Source of the DNA: Providencia huaxiensis
Lineage (GTDB): Bacteria; Pseudomonadota; Gammaproteobacteria; Enterobacterales; Enterobacteriaceae
Assembly: GCF_002843235.3 (NCBI RefSeq)
Contig: NZ_CP031123.2
Span: forward strand, 3,906,001-3,970,000
Reading direction: 5' to 3'
Length of the DNA stretch: 64,000 nucleotides
Numbering within the stretch: the stretch's first letter is position 1; every line of letters begins with the position of its first letter. Shown one piece after another: positions 30,178 through 40,669 of this stretch. A model generated the notes under the pieces. The model was not told the origin of the DNA. It saw nothing but the letters and a program-made list of their open reading frames with translations, and did no database searches. The position numbers and the translations under genes are program-made.

Positions 30178-30835
30178 GTTATTTTTCTTTAGCTTATGAA
30201 TTTTTTTTCCTGATACGCTGTATTCTTTCAAAGACAGAAATGACTACAACGAAGAATAAAGGAACAAAAAAGATGGCAAGGAATGTTGCAGATACCATTC
30301 CGCCGACAACTCCTGTACCAATTGAATGTTTACTCCCTGCACTAGCCCCAGTAGATATGGCAAGAGGAATAACTCCCGCAGTGAATGCTAATGATGTCAT
30401 TATAATAGGACGTAGTCTCAGCCGTGCAGCTTCTATTGCAGCATCGATGAGTGATTTTCCTTGTTTTTCTACCAGTTCTTTTGCAAATTCAACAATTAAA
30501 ATTGCATTTTTAGCTGACAATCCAACGATGGTTAGTAGCCCTACTTGGAAAAATACATCATTTCCAAGCTCTCTAAGCAATGTGGCAATAACAGTTCCAA
30601 TTACACCAAGTGGCACTACTAAAATAACTGCGATAGGAATAGACCAACTTTCATATAAAGCAGCAAGGCATAAAAATACAATAGTGAGGGATAGTGCATA
30701 CAATGCAGGGGCTTGTGAGCCCGATAATAATTCTTCATATGACAATCCAGTCCATGCTACACGCCCCCTGTGTCAGGATAGTTGTCGCCTCAGTTTTTCA
30801 TAAAAATATAACAGGGAGCGGTAAGTTAGATATTA

Positions 30836-31327
30836 GTGAAGCATTATCCTGAAGATCATAAGAAAGCCATCATTAGAAAGCTGGTTGAAAGTGGCTTATC
30901 ATTACGCCAATTCGCAAAGCTAGAAAGTATCAACTTATCTACTTTGTATTCATGGCGAGATAAGTATTTAAAAGCAGGTTCTAGTTTGGCTGATAGCAAT
31001 AGTTCAGATGGTTGGTCACCAGAGCAAAAGTTCTCAATTGTTTTAGAAACAGCAGCATTGAGCGAAATTGAGTTAAGTGAGTATTGCCGTGAAAAAGGGC
31101 TTTACCCTGAGCAAGTTAAAGAATGGAAGCGAAGCTGCATTGCAGGCAATCAAACTAAAGCCCAGCAACGTAAGCAATTAACCCAAGAGCGAAAGGATGA
31201 TCGTAAGCGGATTAAAGAGTTAGAAAGAGAGTTAAAGCGCAAAGATGCTGCGCTTGCTGAAACGGCAGCGTTGTTGGTGCTCAGAAAAAAGTTAAATGCC
31301 TACTGGGGGGAAGACGAGGACAATTAA
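30836..31327 (+). CDS. IS3-family OrfA (copy 1)
   Basis: A GTG-started 163-residue protein with an N-terminal helix-turn-helix (HKKAIIRKLVESGLSLRQFAKLESINLSTLYSWRDKY), a second HTH-like segment and a C-terminal leucine-zipper-type coiled coil (ERKDDRKRIKELERELKRKDAALAE). It binds IS ends and regulates transposition. The A6G heptamer A-AAA-AAG at 31285-31291, in the correct phase, allows -1 frameshifting into orfB. Confidence 0.9.
   Translation: MKHYPEDHKKAIIRKLVESGLSLRQFAKLESINLSTLYSWRDKYLKAGSSLADSNSSDGWSPEQKFSIVLETAALSEIELSEYCREKGLYPEQVKEWKRSCIAGNQTKAQQRKQLTQERKDDRKRIKELERELKRKDAALAETAALLVLRKKLNAYWGEDEDN
31285..31291 (+). promoter_or_regulatory. A-AAA-AAG programmed -1 frameshift site
   Basis: The heptamer is phased as A AAA AAG relative to orfA. 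A -1 slip continues [17 protein letters not shown]... without a stop into orfB. The same site in copy 2 is 34220-34226. Confidence 0.85.
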
Positions 31328-32367
31328 CCTCACTCACAGATAGGCAGCATTACGCATCTCTGATTGATGAAGCAGTCGGCTCAGGTGCTAGAAAAGAGAA
31401 AGCCTGTGAAGAAGTTGGTATGTCTGTACGCACATTACAACGCTGGCAGGAAAGCGGTGAAATCAGTGGTGACAAAAGACCTACAGCTGATAGGCCAGAA
31501 CCGAGTAACAAGCTCACTGAGGAAGAGCAGCAAGCGATATTAGCTACCTGTAACCAAGAAGAATACGCCAATTTAGGGCCAAGTCAGATAGTGCCAATGC
31601 TGGCAGATAACGGGCAATATCTCGCGTCTGAATCGAGCTTTTATCGTGTGTTGAAAGCCAATGACCAGCTAGCCCATCGAGGTAAAGCAAAACCTAAAGG
31701 TAGCCGAGCTAAACCTAAGGGGTACACAGCGACAGCGCCAAACCAAGTGTGGACTTGGGATATTAGTTACTGCCCGTCAACGGTCATTGGTCGGTTCTTC
31801 TACCTCTACATGATAATCGACATCTTCAGCCGTAAGGTTGTCGGGTGGGAAGTTCATGACAGTGAATCAGGTGAACATGCTGCCCAATTGCTTGAGCGCA
31901 CGCTCTGGTCTGAGAAATGCGTTAAAAAAGACGTGGTATTGCATTCAGATAACGGTAGCCCGATGAAATGTTTGACGATGCAAGCCAAAATGCTTGATAT
32001 GGGTGTCATTGGCTCTCGTAGCCGCCCCGGTGTCAGCAATGATAATCCGTACTCAGAATCATTGTTCCGCACGGTCAAATACAGTCACCGCTGGCCAAGC
32101 GAAGGCTTTAAAAGCCTTGAAGATGCAAGAGCTTGGATGAAAGGCTTCGCTCAATGGTACAACACTGAGCACAGGCATAGTCGCATCAAATTCGTGACAC
32201 CAGCGCAACGCCATAATGGTGAAGATAAAGCGATATTGGCAAGACGCCATGAGCTATATACCAAAGCGCAAAAAAAGAACCCTAACCGCTGGTCAAAGGG
32301 TATTAGAAACTGGGAGGAAATCGGTGATGTGAAATTAAACCCAGAGAACAAAAAAGAAGCTGCTTAA
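31291..32367 (+). CDS. IS3-family OrfB transposase (copy 1)
   Basis: This DDE-type integrase-core protein is expressed as an OrfAB fusion by frameshift at 31285-31291; a free-standing ATG is at 31420 (315 residues). The rve core is visible: [10 protein letters not shown] (first Asp), LHSDNGSP (second Asp) and [13 protein letters not shown] (Glu). A final helical region follows. It is identical to the copy 2 protein. Confidence 0.93.
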   Translation, partial: VKCLLGGRRGQLTSLTDRQHYASLIDEAVGSGARKEKACEEVGMSVRTLQRWQESGEISGDKRPTADRPEPSNKLTEEEQQAILATCNQEEYANLGPSQIVPMLADNGQYLASESSFYRVLKANDQLAHRGKAKPKGSRAKPKGYTATAPNQVWTWDISYCPSTVIGRFFYLYMIIDIFSRKVVGWEVHDSESGEHAAQLLERTLWSEKCVKKDVVLHSDNGSPMKCLTMQAKMLDMGVIGSRSRPGVSNDNPYSESLFRTVKYSHRWPSEGFKSLEDARAWMKGFAQWYNTEHRHSRIKFVTPAQRHNGEDKAILARRHELYTKAQKKNPNRWSKGIRNWEEIGDVKLNPENKKEAA

Positions 32368-33143
32368 CAGCTCAGGCGACAACTACCTTGAAAAACGCCG
32401 CACGTATCCCTTCAGGTAATGATTCAGCTATTTTTTCGATAGCCGCCATTGCTTCTCCTGAGCTTTTACCGGGAGAAGGTGCCCCTAATAATTCAATGGC
32501 AGGAACTCCGTTATAACGCTCTAATTTAGGTGAGCCATAAATCCATTTACCTGTAGCGAAAGAAGCAAAAGAGACCATTTTGCCATCCTTATTACGCACA
32601 TACCATTTGTCAAAATCTTCTTGGGATATACGTGAATCAGGGATTCCTTGAATATAGACTTTTTTTACTCGACCTTTATCGATAAAGTCATTTACATAGG
32701 AAGATCCCCATGCTGCAGACATCGTATTGTTTACATCACTTAAATTAAGTCCAAGTGCTTTGACTTTTTCATCGTCAATTATTATTTGGAATTGGGGCTC
32801 ATCATTCATGCCGTTTGGGCGAACCATAGAAAGTGCAGGGTCTTGCGCTGCCATTCCTAATACTTGATTACGCGCTTGCATTAGCTCTGCGTGACTATAT
32901 CCTCCTTTGTTTTCTAAAAATAAATTAAATCCTGTTGCATTTCCAAGTTCCATAACTGCGGGGGGAGCAAATGCGATAACATTAGCTTCTTTAATATTAT
33001 TAAATCTGGACATAGAGCGATCAGCTAATTGAAAAACACTTAGTTTTCGTTCTGACCAAGGTTTTAATTGTACAAAAGCCATACCTGATCCTTGTCCACG
33101 ACCTGCAAAGCGGCGTTTTTCAAGGTAGTTGTCGCCTGAGCTG

Positions 33144-34220
33144 TTAAGCAGCTTCTTTTTTGTTCTCTGGGTTTAATTTCACATCACCGATTTCCTCCCA
33201 GTTTCTAATACCCTTTGACCAGCGGTTAGGGTTCTTTTTTTGCGCTTTGGTATATAGCTCATGGCGTCTTGCCAATATCGCTTTATCTTCACCATTATGG
33301 CGTTGCGCTGGTGTCACGAATTTGATGCGACTATGCCTGTGCTCAGTGTTGTACCATTGAGCGAAGCCTTTCATCCAAGCTCTTGCATCTTCAAGGCTTT
33401 TAAAGCCTTCGCTTGGCCAGCGGTGACTGTATTTGACCGTGCGGAACAATGATTCTGAGTACGGATTATCATTGCTGACACCGGGGCGGCTACGAGAGCC
33501 AATGACACCCATATCAAGCATTTTGGCTTGCATCGTCAAACATTTCATCGGGCTACCGTTATCTGAATGCAATACCACGTCTTTTTTAACGCATTTCTCA
33601 GACCAGAGCGTGCGCTCAAGCAATTGGGCAGCATGTTCACCTGATTCACTGTCATGAACTTCCCACCCGACAACCTTACGGCTGAAGATGTCGATTATCA
33701 TGTAGAGGTAGAAGAACCGACCAATGACCGTTGACGGGCAGTAACTAATATCCCAAGTCCACACTTGGTTTGGCGCTGTCGCTGTGTACCCCTTAGGTTT
33801 AGCTCGGCTACCTTTAGGTTTTGCTTTACCTCGATGGGCTAGCTGGTCATTGGCTTTCAACACACGATAAAAGCTCGATTCAGACGCGAGATATTGCCCG
33901 TTATCTGCCAGCATTGGCACTATCTGACTTGGCCCTAAATTGGCGTATTCTTCTTGGTTACAGGTAGCTAATATCGCTTGCTGCTCTTCCTCAGTGAGCT
34001 TGTTACTCGGTTCTGGCCTATCAGCTGTAGGTCTTTTGTCACCACTGATTTCACCGCTTTCCTGCCAGCGTTGTAATGTGCGTACAGACATACCAACTTC
34101 TTCACAGGCTTTCTCTTTTCTAGCACCTGAGCCGACTGCTTCATCAATCAGAGATGCGTAATGCTGCCTATCTGTGAGTGAGGTTAATTGTCCTCGTCTT
34201 CCCCCCAGTAGGCATTTAAC
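33144..34220 (-). CDS. IS3-family OrfB transposase (copy 2)
   Basis: Identical in sequence to the copy 1 transposase; internal ATG at 34091, frameshift fusion site at 34220-34226. The DDE core is intact ([26 protein letters not shown]). Confidence 0.93.
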   Translation of the reverse strand, partial: VKCLLGGRRGQLTSLTDRQHYASLIDEAVGSGARKEKACEEVGMSVRTLQRWQESGEISGDKRPTADRPEPSNKLTEEEQQAILATCNQEEYANLGPSQIVPMLADNGQYLASESSFYRVLKANDQLAHRGKAKPKGSRAKPKGYTATAPNQVWTWDISYCPSTVIGRFFYLYMIIDIFSRKVVGWEVHDSESGEHAAQLLERTLWSEKCVKKDVVLHSDNGSPMKCLTMQAKMLDMGVIGSRSRPGVSNDNPYSESLFRTVKYSHRWPSEGFKSLEDARAWMKGFAQWYNTEHRHSRIKFVTPAQRHNGEDKAILARRHELYTKAQKKNPNRWSKGIRNWEEIGDVKLNPENKKEAA

Positions 34221-34675
34221 TTTTTTCTGAGCACCAACAACGCTGCCGTTTCAGCAAGCGCAGCATCTTTGCGCTTTAACTCTCTTTCTAACTCTTTAAT
34301 CCGCTTACGATCATCCTTTCGCTCTTGGGTTAATTGCTTACGTTGCTGGGCTTTAGTTTGATTGCCTGCAATGCAGCTTCGCTTCCATTCTTTAACTTGC
34401 TCAGGGTAAAGCCCTTTTTCACGGCAATACTCACTTAACTCAATTTCGCTCAATGCTGCTGTTTCTAAAACAATTGAGAACTTTTGCTCTGGTGACCAAC
34501 CATCTGAACTATTGCTATCAGCCAAACTAGAACCTGCTTTTAAATACTTATCTCGCCATGAATACAAAGTAGATAAGTTGATACTTTCTAGCTTTGCGAA
34601 TTGGCGTAATGATAAGCCACTTTCAACCAGCTTTCTAATGATGGCTTTCTTATGATCTTCAGGATAATGCTTCAC
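34184..34675 (-). CDS. IS3-family OrfA (copy 2)
   Basis: Identical to OrfA of copy 1: GTG start, 163 residues, helix-turn-helix and C-terminal coiled coil. Confidence 0.9.
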   Translation of the reverse strand: MKHYPEDHKKAIIRKLVESGLSLRQFAKLESINLSTLYSWRDKYLKAGSSLADSNSSDGWSPEQKFSIVLETAALSEIELSEYCREKGLYPEQVKEWKRSCIAGNQTKAQQRKQLTQERKDDRKRIKELERELKRKDAALAETAALLVLRKKLNAYWGEDEDN

Positions 34676-36606
34676 TAATATCTAACTTACCGCTCCCTGT
34701 TATATTTTTATGAAAAACTGAGGCGACAACTATCCTGACACAGGGGGAAAGTTAAAACCAGAAACCGTCATCACAGACTCAACAGTTTCACTTTCATCAT
34801 CAAGCATATATTTTGCAATTTCAGAGAGAACCTTTTGTGTTCGTTCTGCGCTACTATTTGCTGGCATTTGTACTTGAACGAGCATAGTGCCTTGGTCTTC
34901 ATCTGGGAGAAATGATGTAGGCATCATTGGAAATAGGACAATAAGAGAACAAGTAATAAGAGTAAACGCAGCCATGCCACTTTTTCTTGCTTTGAGCAAA
35001 CGAGTTAGTCCATTAATATACTTATTTGTTGAATACTCAAAGAAACGGTTAAACCAACCAAAAAATCTATTTTTGTGTTCATGTCCTTCTACCACCGGTT
35101 TTAATATTGTAGCGCAGAGCGCGGGGGTAAAAATTAGCGCAACAATAACTGAAAGAGCCATTGCTGAAACAATAGTGATAGAAAATTGTCGATAAATTAC
35201 ACCAGTTGATCCGCCAAAGAATGCCATTGGAACAAATACTGCAGATAAAACTACTCCTATACCAATTAGCGCCCCAGTAATCTGGTCCATTGATTTACGG
35301 GTTGCCTCAATTGGAGATAGTTTTTCATCAACCATTAAGCGCTCAACATTTTCAACAACGACGATTGCATCATCAACTAATAAGCCAATGGCAAGTACTA
35401 GGCCAAACATAGTCAAAATATTAATAGTAAAACCAAATGCTGCCATTACGCCTAGTGTACCCAAAAGCACCACAGGTACTGCTAAAGTAGGAATAAGTGT
35501 TGCTCGCCAATTTTGTAAAAATAAGAACATGACGAGAAAAACTAACACAATCGCTTCAAATAAAGTATCTACTACGCCTTCTATAGAAGTGCTTATTACT
35601 GTGGATGTGTCGTAAGGATAAACAACTTTTACACCATTAGGGAAAGTTGCCTCCAAATCTTTTAAAGTATCTTTAACTGCATTAATAGTTTCTAGGGCAT
35701 TAGCACCACTTGCTAATCTTAATGCTATACCTGCAGAAGGTTGATTCTCACCATAGTTAGCTTGTATATAAAAATTTTCAGAACCTAATTCAACTTTAGC
35801 CACATCTTTTAAACGAACTTGTGAACCATCTGTATTCATTTTGAGTAAAATATTCTCAAACTGCTCTGGTGTTTCAAATCGTGTTTTTCCGATAATAGTT
35901 GCATTTAATTGAACATTTTTAGTTGTTGGTAGTCCCCCTAATTGTCCTGATGAAACTTGTACGTTCTGTGATCTTATTGCGTCGCTAACATCTAAGGGAG
36001 TCAGGTTATAGCTAACTAATTTCACAGGGTCTAACCAAATACGCATCGCATTTTGGGCTCCAAGAACCATGAAGTCGCCAACGCCTTTTGTTCTTGATAG
36101 AGGGTCTTGTAAGTTAGAAACTATATAGTCGCCAAGGTCAAAGCTACTCATTTTTCCATCGGTAGAAATTAACCCCATAACTAACATAAAATTGATTTGG
36201 AACTTAGCGACCCGGATGCCTTGTTGTTGCACCTCGTCAGGCACTAATGGTGTTGCAAGCGATAATTTATTTTGTACTTGTACTTGAGCAATGTCTGGGT
36301 CTGTTCCTTGGTCAAAAGTGACTGTAATTGAGAAACTTCCATCAGCATTACCATTTGAACTAATATATCTGAGGTTATCAAGGCCATTTAGCTGTTGTTC
36401 AATAACTTGTACAACCGTATCTTGAACAGTTTGTGCAGAGGCTCCTGGGTATGTACCGCTAATTTGAATTGCTGGTGCGGCAATATTGGGATACTGGTTA
36501 ATAGGAAGCACTTTAATTGATAAAGCACCAGCTATCATAATAATAATTGCAATAACCCAAGCAAATATAGGTCGATCAATAAAAAATTTTGACATTGAGA
36601 TTTTCC

Positions 36607-37812
36607 TTAATCATCTTCTTTTTGATGTGTTGCAGGCAATATAATGGAAGATGTTATATTGTCTTTTTCATCTTTTTGACTTGAGTTTTTCGTCGGAAAA
36701 TCATTAATAGTATTATTTGAAGTGATATGAACAATAGAACCTGGCTGGACTTTCTGTAAACCTTCAATAATAACCTTATCACCAGAGGACAATCCCTCAG
36801 AAACTAACCAATTATTTCCGATCGTCCTATCAACGGTGATATATCGTAATTCTACTGTATTTTTGTTATTAACGACCAATGCTGTCGCTTTCCCATCAAG
36901 ATCCCAGGTGATACCTTTTTGCGGGACTAATATCGCATTTTCGAGGCTTCCTTCTTGAAGTTGGGCATGTACAAACATGCCTGGAAGTAACGTTCCGTTT
37001 GGATTGGGAAAAACAGCTCTTAAAGTTACAGCGCCAGTACCTTCATCTACAGTTATTTCAGAAAATTGCAACTTTCCTTGGTGATTGTATTGTTTACCGT
37101 TTTCTAGCGTTAATTCAACAGCGACTTGGCTATTACCAATATTTTTTAATTTTCCGCTTTCTAGTTCATCTTTTAAACGAAGTAATGACGTTGATGACTG
37201 TACAATATCTACATAAATAGGGTCTAATTGCTGAATAGTTGCTAGTGGCAATACTTGATTAGCCGTTAACAATGCGCCTTGAGTAAAAGATGAACGACCT
37301 ATACGGCCTGATATTGGCGCCGTTATTTGAGTATAACCTAAATCAATTTTTGCACTTTCTACAGAGGCTTTTGCCTGCAAATATTTTGAACGAGCGTCAT
37401 CTCTATCTTGCTGACTAACAGCATTACTTATCACTAAGCTGTCATACCTTTTAGAGAGTAATCTTAGAGCTTCTAAGTTTGCTTGCGCTTTTGCTAATGT
37501 TGTTTTGTAGGGGGCGGGATCTATCTGATAAAGTGGTTGCCCTACTTGAATTTTAGAGCCTTCTTCAAAGTATCTTTTTTGAAGAATTCCTCCGACTTGC
37601 GGTCTGATTTCGGCAATTAAAAAAGGGGATGTTCTACCTGGTAATTCAGTTGAGAGTACTAATGTTTTTGGTACCAGCTCAATCGTAGATACCTCTATTA
37701 TTTGGCTTTTTTTTTCAATATCTTCCACGTTTTTTTCACAAGATGTAAGTACGAAAGATGTTAATATAGCTAACATTATGTTCTTACTGGGAAGTTTTAG
37801 TTTCTTGTTCAT
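36607..37812 (-). CDS. AcrA-like periplasmic adaptor lipoprotein of an RND pump
   Basis: The 401-residue membrane-fusion protein has a lipoprotein signal (LTSC at about residues 22-25, cleavage before Cys). Lipoyl halves flank an alpha-hairpin, with [29 protein letters not shown] and [11 protein letters not shown] as the family signatures. It would connect the RND transporter with a TolC-type channel. Its partner acrB is interrupted, so the adaptor has no local functional partner. It is divergent from a TetR gene, with palindromic operators between. Confidence 0.92.
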   Translation of the reverse strand: MNKKLKLPSKNIMLAILTSFVLTSCEKNVEDIEKKSQIIEVSTIELVPKTLVLSTELPGRTSPFLIAEIRPQVGGILQKRYFEEGSKIQVGQPLYQIDPAPYKTTLAKAQANLEALRLLSKRYDSLVISNAVSQQDRDDARSKYLQAKASVESAKIDLGYTQITAPISGRIGRSSFTQGALLTANQVLPLATIQQLDPIYVDIVQSSTSLLRLKDELESGKLKNIGNSQVAVELTLENGKQYNHQGKLQFSEITVDEGTGAVTLRAVFPNPNGTLLPGMFVHAQLQEGSLENAILVPQKGITWDLDGKATALVVNNKNTVELRYITVDRTIGNNWLVSEGLSSGDKVIIEGLQKVQPGSIVHITSNNTINDFPTKNSSQKDEKDNITSSIILPATHQKEDD

Positions 37813-37907
37813 ATAAAGTCAACCTATCTATAATGTAAAATGAATACTCTAGTAAAAAACATAATCTATTGATATAAAAGAGTATTGTGCATTATTTCAT
37901 ACCTACT

Positions 37908-37939
37908 CACTTATAGGTTGGTCAACCAACCTATAAGTG
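37908..37939. promoter_or_regulatory. TetR operator 1 (32-bp palindrome)
   Basis: Arms CACTTATAGGTTGGT (37908-37922) and its exact complement (37925-37939) around CA, in the acrA/tetR divergent region. It contains the GGTTGGT...ACCAACC core that recurs in two weaker sites. Confidence 0.85.
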
Positions 37940-37991
37940 GTCGGAATTGAAAGACCACAAAAGGAAAACAGATCCTGATTTAAAAAAAAAC

Positions 37992-38014
37992 TGGTTAACC
38001 AACCTATTTAATGG
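37992..38014. promoter_or_regulatory. TetR operator 2 (partial)
   Basis: TGGTTAACCA at 37992-38001 continues into ACCTATTT. It keeps the right half of the operator motif (GGTTAACCAACCTAT) and a weak left half. Confidence 0.6.
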
Positions 38015-38057
38015 AGATATATAGCTATATCTATACCAAATTTTTTAATCACGCATT

Positions 38058-38079
38058 CTAGGTTGAGTAACCAATCTAG
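38058..38079. promoter_or_regulatory. TetR operator 3
   Basis: CTAGGTTGAG then TAACCAATCTAG forms an imperfect 22-bp palindrome with the same GGTTG...CAA(T/C)CTA plan, 78 bases upstream of the tetR start. Confidence 0.7.
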
Positions 38080-38156
38080 GTCAAGTAGAATTAGTTTATA
38101 CTTTTGATGAAAAGAGCTACATTAACTTATTGATATAATAGTTATAGAGGTACTTT

Positions 38157-38762
38157 ATGATTTCTAAAGATATAAGAGGTATAGAGAAGGATGACTCTGA
38201 TACAGCTAAAAAACGTAAGGCCCAAGTACTAGGTGCGGCAGCTGAGTGCTTCAGCATTAGAGGTTTTCATAAAACGAGCTTAGCCCAAATAGCAGAAAAA
38301 GCAAATATGAGTACTGGACATATATACCACTATTTTAAAAGCAAAGAAGATATTATTGCAGAGATTGTGCGAAATGAAAAAAGTGATGCTGACCTTTTTA
38401 TTGAGAAAGCTCGTCAGGCAGTAAATGACGATGAAGCGATAGATATGTTAATTGAAGATTTTGCCATTGCAGCAGCTATACATAAAAATACACAAAGAGC
38501 TTCATTGATGATGGAAACTTTAGCTGAAGCAGCTAGAAACCCATTTATATCAAAAGTGGTTCACAAAGAGAATAAAGAATTTCAAGAGTCAATTTTGGGA
38601 ATTTTTAAATATAAAAAATCAGAAATGAAATCAAAGCTTGAAATCATTAGTGCAATTTTACATGGGTTATCAGTGAATGCTTTAAGGAACCCTGATATTG
38701 ATAAAACTCTTGATTTAGATATGCTAAAAAGTGTTGTTAAATTCATATTAAAGGAGGCATAA
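38157..38762 (+). CDS. TetR-family repressor divergent from the efflux genes
   Basis: The 201-residue regulator has its DNA-binding part at about residues 19-66 (KAQVLGAAAECFSIRGFHKTSLAQIAEKANMSTGHIYHYFKSKEDI). GAGGTAC is upstream of the ATG. It is divergent from the acrA-like gene, and three palindromic sites sharing the GGTTG core lie between, so it very likely represses the pump and itself. The ligand is unknown. Confidence 0.88.
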   Translation: MISKDIRGIEKDDSDTAKKRKAQVLGAAAECFSIRGFHKTSLAQIAEKANMSTGHIYHYFKSKEDIIAEIVRNEKSDADLFIEKARQAVNDDEAIDMLIEDFAIAAAIHKNTQRASLMMETLAEAARNPFISKVVHKENKEFQESILGIFKYKKSEMKSKLEIISAILHGLSVNALRNPDIDKTLDLDMLKSVVKFILKEA

Positions 38763-39410
38763 GAGTAGTTATTATTAAATAATCATTAATAGTATTGATG
38801 GGCAATAGCATTGATTTTTTAGACTAAACTATTATCTATTGTGTTAAAAATCTAAGGCTAATTTAAAGTTAGTCTTAGATATAAGAAAGTTAAGTGAGAA
38901 TAGATTAAAAATTTATACCTCTCATTTTTGTCATGTTGATACAAATAATATTACTAGTTTAAATAAACCTATCGAGTCTTTAATGAATTTGGTGTTCGTG
39001 GCTAGAGGTATTTATCAACTGGAGCAGTAATTTAGCTACCATTCCTAGCTGCCTTTTTATAGTCTCTTGTATTTGAATTTTACAAAGTGTTTATAAGCAA
39101 TGACAGTCTTTGCCGTGCTTCAAGTGTATGGGTTTTACAGCGAATTGGCATATTGTTTAAATGCATGTGTATAAGAATCCAAAACCGAACAGGAACATAT
39201 ACACAATCCTATATAGATTCAGTATCGGACTCTATCAGATGGTTACGGATAATGATTGACTAAAAAGCAGTATAATCATTATAAATCAAGGTGTTTACAG
39301 ATGAGTACGGACGTCTGGGGACGTTGAGATGACACCGATAATAGAAGTTGAACCTATGACCTAGCATTATAAATAAAGCAATATATATCTATATTATTCC
39401 AATAACATAG
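38763..39410. other. non-coding AT-rich gap
   Basis: About 650 bases after the tetR gene with no ORF or RNA that I recognise. It ends at the stop of an alpA remnant and may be eroded island DNA. Confidence 0.4.
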
Positions 39411-39551
39411 TTAGTTATTTTTTCTCGATTCAGTAATCCGTTGCTGCAGCCAGTTTTCAACTTCACTCCGTAACCAACGAGAGCTACGTCCTAGTTTGAT
39501 AGGTTTAGGAAACTCGCCGTCTTGAATTAGCTTATAAAACTGTCCACTTCC
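39411..39551 (-). pseudogene. AlpA-type regulator, 3' remnant cut by an IS
   Basis: The minus strand encodes GQFYKLIQDGEFPKPIKLGR then SSRWLRSEVENWLQQRI and a stop at 39411. This matches the second half of AlpA/phage excision-type MerR-like regulators, common beside P4-type integrases. The 5' half is missing because an IS3-family element begins at about 39552. Confidence 0.82.
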
Positions 39552-39553
39552 CT

Positions 39554-40405
39554 TTAATTGAGACACACCAATTTAGAGTTTTTTAACTGTTGACGATAGG
39601 CCTCCGGTGGGAGGTGATTTAAACTTTCGTGAGTTCGATTTTGGTTATAATCTTGCAGCCAAAACCACGCTAATTCTCGCACTTGGCTTAACGATTCAAA
39701 TAAATACGCATTTAAAAACTCACGACGGAACGAACCATTAAAACGCTCGATAAACCCATTTTGCTGCGGTTTTCCCGGTTGAATATGGCACAGTAAAATT
39801 TGGTTATCTTCACAATAATTCAATAAGTTAACTGAAATGAGTTCAGGACCATTATCGAATCGGATCTGTTTCGGCAACCCTCTTTCGGCTTTTAAACGAT
39901 CAAGCAACCTGATGACGCGTTCAGCCGGTAATGACGTATCAACCTCAATCGCCAAGCATTCACGCGTTCCTTCATCAATAATGTTGAGAGTTCTGAAGCG
40001 CTTACCGCAATATAAACTGTCGTGCATAAAATCCAATGCCCATTGAATATTTGGGAATTTTTCAATCACTAATGGCCTTTTTGATGTATCGGAAGTACTT
40101 TTTTACCCCGTCGTTTCAGGTTTAATCCTAATCGACAATAAACGCGATAAATTCGTTTATGATTAAAAGGATAGCCTTGAAATCTCAGTCGAAAATAGCA
40201 TTTCCAGAATCCCGATTGTGGTGATTTCGCTAACACCGATTGTATGGCATCGATCATTACTTGATCTTTTTTACGCCAATCTATTTGCTGATGGTAAAAC
40301 GTGGCTCGTGACAACGACGTTAGCTTACAAGCCTTAATGACTTGATTGATAAGCCTGCCTCTTTTAATGATTGAGCACAGGATCTCTTTTCAGCCACTAC
40401 CAACC
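39554..40405 (-). pseudogene. IS3-family OrfB transposase, frameshifted
   Basis: The N-terminal part (VVAEKRSCAQSLKEAGLSIKS) leaves frame near 40330. It continues from about 40314 (SLSRATFYHQQ... to KKVLPIHQKGH) and is frameshifted again near 40072 into SKRPLVIEKFPNIQWALDFMHDSL. The DDE core remains readable (WALDFMHDSL, IRFDNGPE, NGFIERFNGSFRREFLN). It is not translatable as one protein. Confidence 0.82.
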
Positions 40406-40669
40406 CTTTTTTGCGAAAAGCTCCTTCATCGCGTGGTTTTCAAGGCTAACTTCCGCAAAGAGCTTTTTCAGTTTCGCATTTTTATCTTCAAGTTCTTTTA
40501 ATCGTCTAATATCATTAGCTTCCATGTCACCATACTTTGATTTCCAATTATAATAAGTGGCGTTGCTGATCCCATTTTGGCGGCAAATATCGTCCTCTTT
40601 CATACCAGAATCAGCGAGTTTTAAAATATTAACGATTTGAGTTTCAGTAAAACGGGCTTCCTTCATCAT
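40397..40669 (-). CDS. IS3-family OrfA
   Basis: The 90-residue transposase subunit (KEARFTETQIVNILKLADSGMKEDDICRQNGISNATYYNWKSKYG) has a helix-turn-helix followed by a coiled coil (LKELEDKNAKLKKLFAEVSLEN). It is intact, but its partner orfB is broken. Confidence 0.88.
   Translation of the reverse strand: MMKEARFTETQIVNILKLADSGMKEDDICRQNGISNATYYNWKSKYGDMEANDIRRLKELEDKNAKLKKLFAEVSLENHAMKELFAKKGW

Larger units (their letters stand above)
30764..32401 (+). mobile_element. IS3-family element, copy 1
   Basis: A 1638-bp element inserted in the acrB-like gene, flanked by the duplicated trinucleotide ACG (30761-30763, 32402-32404). The related end segments are TCAGGATAGTTGTCGCCT on the left and TCAAGGTAGTTGTCGCCT on the right (reverse complement). 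The outermost bases (CCCCCTG and GCGGCG) are not mutual inverts and do not show the usual TG...CA ends. It holds orfA and orfB read as a frameshift fusion. Copy 2 at 33110-34747 has the same length and encodes identical proteins in opposite orientation. Confidence 0.93.
33110..34747 (-). mobile_element. IS3-family element, copy 2
   Basis: Same 1638-bp element in the opposite orientation, flanked by the duplicated AAA (33107-33109, 34748-34750). It lies 708 bases from copy 1 in the same gene. Both insertions look recent, because the encoded proteins are identical and the target duplications are intact. As inverted copies they could invert the intervening acrB segment by homologous recombination. 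Confidence 0.93.
30194..36595 (-). pseudogene. AcrB-like RND efflux transporter interrupted by two IS copies
   Basis: Three collinear minus-strand segments together encode an AcrB-type drug/proton antiporter: 34748-36595 (residues 1-616), 32402-33109 and 30194-30763. The reading order fits AcrB: VSGFNF then AGRGQ, and GIR then [10 protein letters not shown]. Each break holds a 1638-bp IS with a 3-bp target duplication (AAA and ACG on the plus strand). Subtracting the IS copies and one duplicate each leaves 3120 bases in frame, 1039 codons plus stop, the normal RND length. The gene is therefore inactive now but would be exactly restored by precise excision. It follows the acrA-like gene by 11 bases. 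Confidence 0.93.

Noticed and set aside
32372..33082. A separate small transporter gene between the two IS copies
   Set aside because: It is the middle of the acrB-like gene; its last codons lie in the IS and its apparent start is internal.
33160..33657. Several plus-strand ORFs inside IS copy 2
   Set aside because: They are antisense shadows of orfB and recur identically in copy 1.
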